Shown here one piece after another: positions 5,428 through 6,896 of a stretch of 6,896 bases of DNA. The position numbers and the translations under genes were made by a program. This stretch comes from Chloroflexia bacterium (GTDB taxonomy: Bacteria; Chloroflexota; Chloroflexia; Thermomicrobiales; UBA6265). Location of the stretch: contig JACCVE010000529.1 in the NCBI GenBank assembly GCA_013698285.1, positions 1 through 6,896 on the forward strand, in the 5' to 3' direction. The notes beneath the pieces were generated by a model. The model was not told the DNA's origin. It saw only the letters and a list, made by a program, of their open reading frames with translations, and made no database searches. Positions within the stretch are counted from its first letter, which is position 1. The number at the start of each line of letters is the position of its first letter.

Positions 5428-6618
5428 TCAGTCCGTCCAATCGAAAACGTCGGTGGCCAGGCCATCACATGCTCGGCCCAACGATTCTAACGACCCTCCG
5501 AGGTCGATCGATGTGTGCCGGATCGCGATCGGCACATGGCGGATGCGGACCTCATGGTGGATTGGGTCGGTATGCGCGGGATAGATGAGCAGTCCCCGGT
5601 CGACATCCGCGGCCACGCAATAGGCGAGCAACTGGTAGACGTCGTGGTGGCGGAACTCGCTCGCGTCGAGCCGCTTGTACTTGCAGTCAGCCACCAGCAC
5701 GGTCGTCCCATCTCGGTCGACCGCGAGGTCGGGCCGCATCTCGACCTTCTTCTCGTGCCCGAGGAACAGTTGCGACTGGGATCGCAGCCTGGTCCGCACC
5801 GGTGCGCGTGCCCGGAGGACTTCGGTGACGAAGGCCTCGAAGAGCCTGTTCATGTCGATGAGAAATGCGCGAAAGTCGATCGGCCCCTCGTGCTCCGACA
5901 GCGACGATCCTGCCAGGAAGAGGCGGCACAATCGGTGAATGGGACGGTAGTCATCATTGAGTCGGTGGTAGGTGAAGCGGTCGATCGCGCTGGCCGGCAT
6001 CGTGGTGGGGGACACCTCGGCAAGCGTCCCGTCGATACGGCGAAGTCGAAGCCGCAGGTCGGGTCGTTGGACCCAGCCCCCCAGCAGGTGGACGACTTGG
6101 CGGACCACTTGATTCTCCGGGATGTCCCACGTGAACTCGTCGAATCGGCACCAGGTGCGATGACGCAGGACATGGTTGCGGCGCACGTCCTCGGCTATGC
6201 CGATCCGGCCCCGCACGCTCGATAGGTTGTCCTCCCGCTCGACATAGGCGCGATAGAGGCCCCGGTCGATGCGTCGCTCGACGAGGCCGGTGAAGTGGTC
6301 AACGACGAACTCGAGCAGTTCGTCGAGGCGGTCGACGCCAATCGCCTCGTCCCGGAACGGTGACTCTATGCCCGAGGCGATCGCGAGCATGTGAAAGAGG
6401 TTGCCGACCGGAACCTTTGACTGGCACTCCAGCCTCCGTCCGGACGGCAGCGTCACCACCCCCACGAACTGGGCCGGATTGAGGAAATACTCCTCCGAGG
6501 TCACCTCCCGGCGAATGGTGATCCGACCCCCCAGCCGTGAGGCGATGAACCCCGCGTCGGCCCGATCGAGCCAGACCCGGGTGTCCCGGTACTCGGTCAG
6601 CCAGATCGCCTCCGTCAT
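5428..6618 (-). CDS. mcrC: McrC family protein, nuclease subunit of a modification-dependent restriction system
   Basis: McrC joins the McrB GTPase to cut DNA containing modified cytosine, a type IV restriction defence against foreign DNA. Seen in 396 residues: an N-terminal region with FVGVVTLPSGRRLECQSKVP (51-70), a central helical part with YVEREDNLSSVRGRI, and the family motif IDMNRLFEAFV (254-264). The PD-(D/E)XK nuclease centre follows: MRPDLAV (Asp297), VLVADCKYK (Asp311 and Lys313), and the QxxxY motif in YQLLAY (Gln329, Tyr333). All expected catalytic residues are present, so the enzyme looks intact. The length is within the family range (E. coli McrC is about 350). The ATG overlaps the mcrB stop (ATGA) and has no clear ribosome-binding site, so translation is probably coupled to mcrB. 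The gene converges on the exporter operon. Confidence 0.92.
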   Translation of the reverse strand: MTEAIWLTEYRDTRVWLDRADAGFIASRLGGRITIRREVTSEEYFLNPAQFVGVVTLPSGRRLECQSKVPVGNLFHMLAIASGIESPFRDEAIGVDRLDELLEFVVDHFTGLVERRIDRGLYRAYVEREDNLSSVRGRIGIAEDVRRNHVLRHRTWCRFDEFTWDIPENQVVRQVVHLLGGWVQRPDLRLRLRRIDGTLAEVSPTTMPASAIDRFTYHRLNDDYRPIHRLCRLFLAGSSLSEHEGPIDFRAFLIDMNRLFEAFVTEVLRARAPVRTRLRSQSQLFLGHEKKVEMRPDLAVDRDGTTVLVADCKYKRLDASEFRHHDVYQLLAYCVAADVDRGLLIYPAHTDPIHHEVRIRHVPIAIRHTSIDLGGSLESLGRACDGLATDVFDWTD

Positions 6619-6896
6619 CTCGCGTCCGACGCCGTGTCGCCCGGGACATCCGGTCCGGACAGGAGCCGGTCGGGTTCGAACTCGTCCAGGGTCGACTCGC
6701 TGTCCCGGTGGTGCTGGAAGTACTCGGCCAGGAGGGGACGCACGGCCCGTTGCCAGACGCGCTGTCGCCCGGCACCAGTCCCGATCGCCGGGGTCATGAA
6801 GTAGCTGTGGCCGATCTGGTAATCGCCGGTCAGGTGGTGCTGCACCCGTTCGTTGAGCCTGACGAAGAGCCGCAGGACGATCTGCCGCTCGTCATC
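6615..6896 (-). CDS. mcrB: McrB-type GTPase, C-terminal end (partial)
   Basis: The last 93 residues of the gene upstream of mcrC; the rest lies beyond the window's right edge. Seen: LRLFVRLNERV, then GDYQIGHSYFM followed by VWQRAVRPLLAEYF. The GHSYF motif and the following W-x(n)-PLLxEYF helix are the typical end of the McrB AAA+ GTPase domain. A charged tail of about 35 residues (rich in Asp, Glu, Ser and Arg) follows and is less conserved. McrB forms a GTP-driven ring that recruits McrC; the N-terminal DNA-recognition domain that sets which modification is bound is not in the window. The stop overlaps the mcrC start by four bases. Called from the terminal motif plus the McrC neighbour. Confidence 0.85.
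   Translation of the reverse strand, partial: DDERQIVLRLFVRLNERVQHHLTGDYQIGHSYFMTPAIGTGAGRQRVWQRAVRPLLAEYFQHHRDSESTLDEFEPDRLLSGPDVPGDTASDAR

Noticed and set aside
4430..5440. Long open frame (336 codons) on the minus strand opposite the permease gene
   Set aside because: Low-complexity Ser/Thr/Pro/Arg composition, no motif, and it runs through the terminator hairpin; the permease on the other strand is convincing.
5515..6225. Open frame of 236 codons on the plus strand opposite mcrC
   Set aside because: Antisense shadow; the McrC reading has all family motifs.
1..6896. CRISPR array, tRNA or rRNA gene
   Set aside because: No regularly spaced repeats with spacers, and no cloverleaf or rRNA-like sequence was noticed on either strand.

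Overview
The window is high-GC DNA (about two-thirds G+C by eye) with mainly G/C third codon positions. Protein style is typical of Actinomycetota, with Chloroflexota a fair alternative: a NarL-type histidine kinase and regulator beside a two-gene ABC exporter, and IS5-family insertion sequences. Nothing seen decides the phylum.

Layout. (1) Positions 1-979, minus strand: two different decayed IS5-family transposase genes. The upstream one (element A, 347-979) has the first catalytic Asp in an AVDG motif and the second in HLDRGYD. It is frameshifted near 471 and stops abruptly at 346/347, where a second element (B, 1-346) begins with a terminal-repeat-like end. B carries the N-terminal part of another IS5-type transposase, frameshifted near 82, and runs off the window. 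This looks like one IS inserted in another. (2) 980-1397: a mostly non-coding stretch with a C-rich tract (G-quadruplex motif on the minus strand), a 7-bp inverted repeat and one doubtful small ORF. (3) 1398-5267, plus strand: sensor kinase, response regulator (overlapping by ATGA), ABC ATPase and ABC permease. This is a classic signal-responsive exporter module. As written, the regulator is broken by a one-base deletion in a G run between its receiver and DNA-binding domains. (4) 5327-5364: a strong intrinsic terminator closing that operon. (5) 5428-6896, minus strand and convergent: McrC, and the C-terminal end of McrB, overlapping by ATGA. This is a type IV, modification-dependent restriction system whose McrB N-terminus lies outside the window.

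How the genes work together. The kinase has six probable membrane spans and no recognisable extracellular sensor domain, so it probably senses a signal in the membrane. It would pass phosphate to Asp54 of the regulator, whose LuxR-type helix-turn-helix would control the transporter. A set of three GCTGA/TCAGC half-sites spaced exactly 10 bp apart just upstream of the ATPase gene is a candidate binding site. The McrBC pair is independent and would cut incoming DNA carrying modified cytosine. IS debris on one side and a restriction system on the other suggest an accessory region. I see no wholly new system. The most notable points are the regulator frameshift, the phased half-sites, the nested insertion and the 27-bp duplication across the ATPase stop codon.
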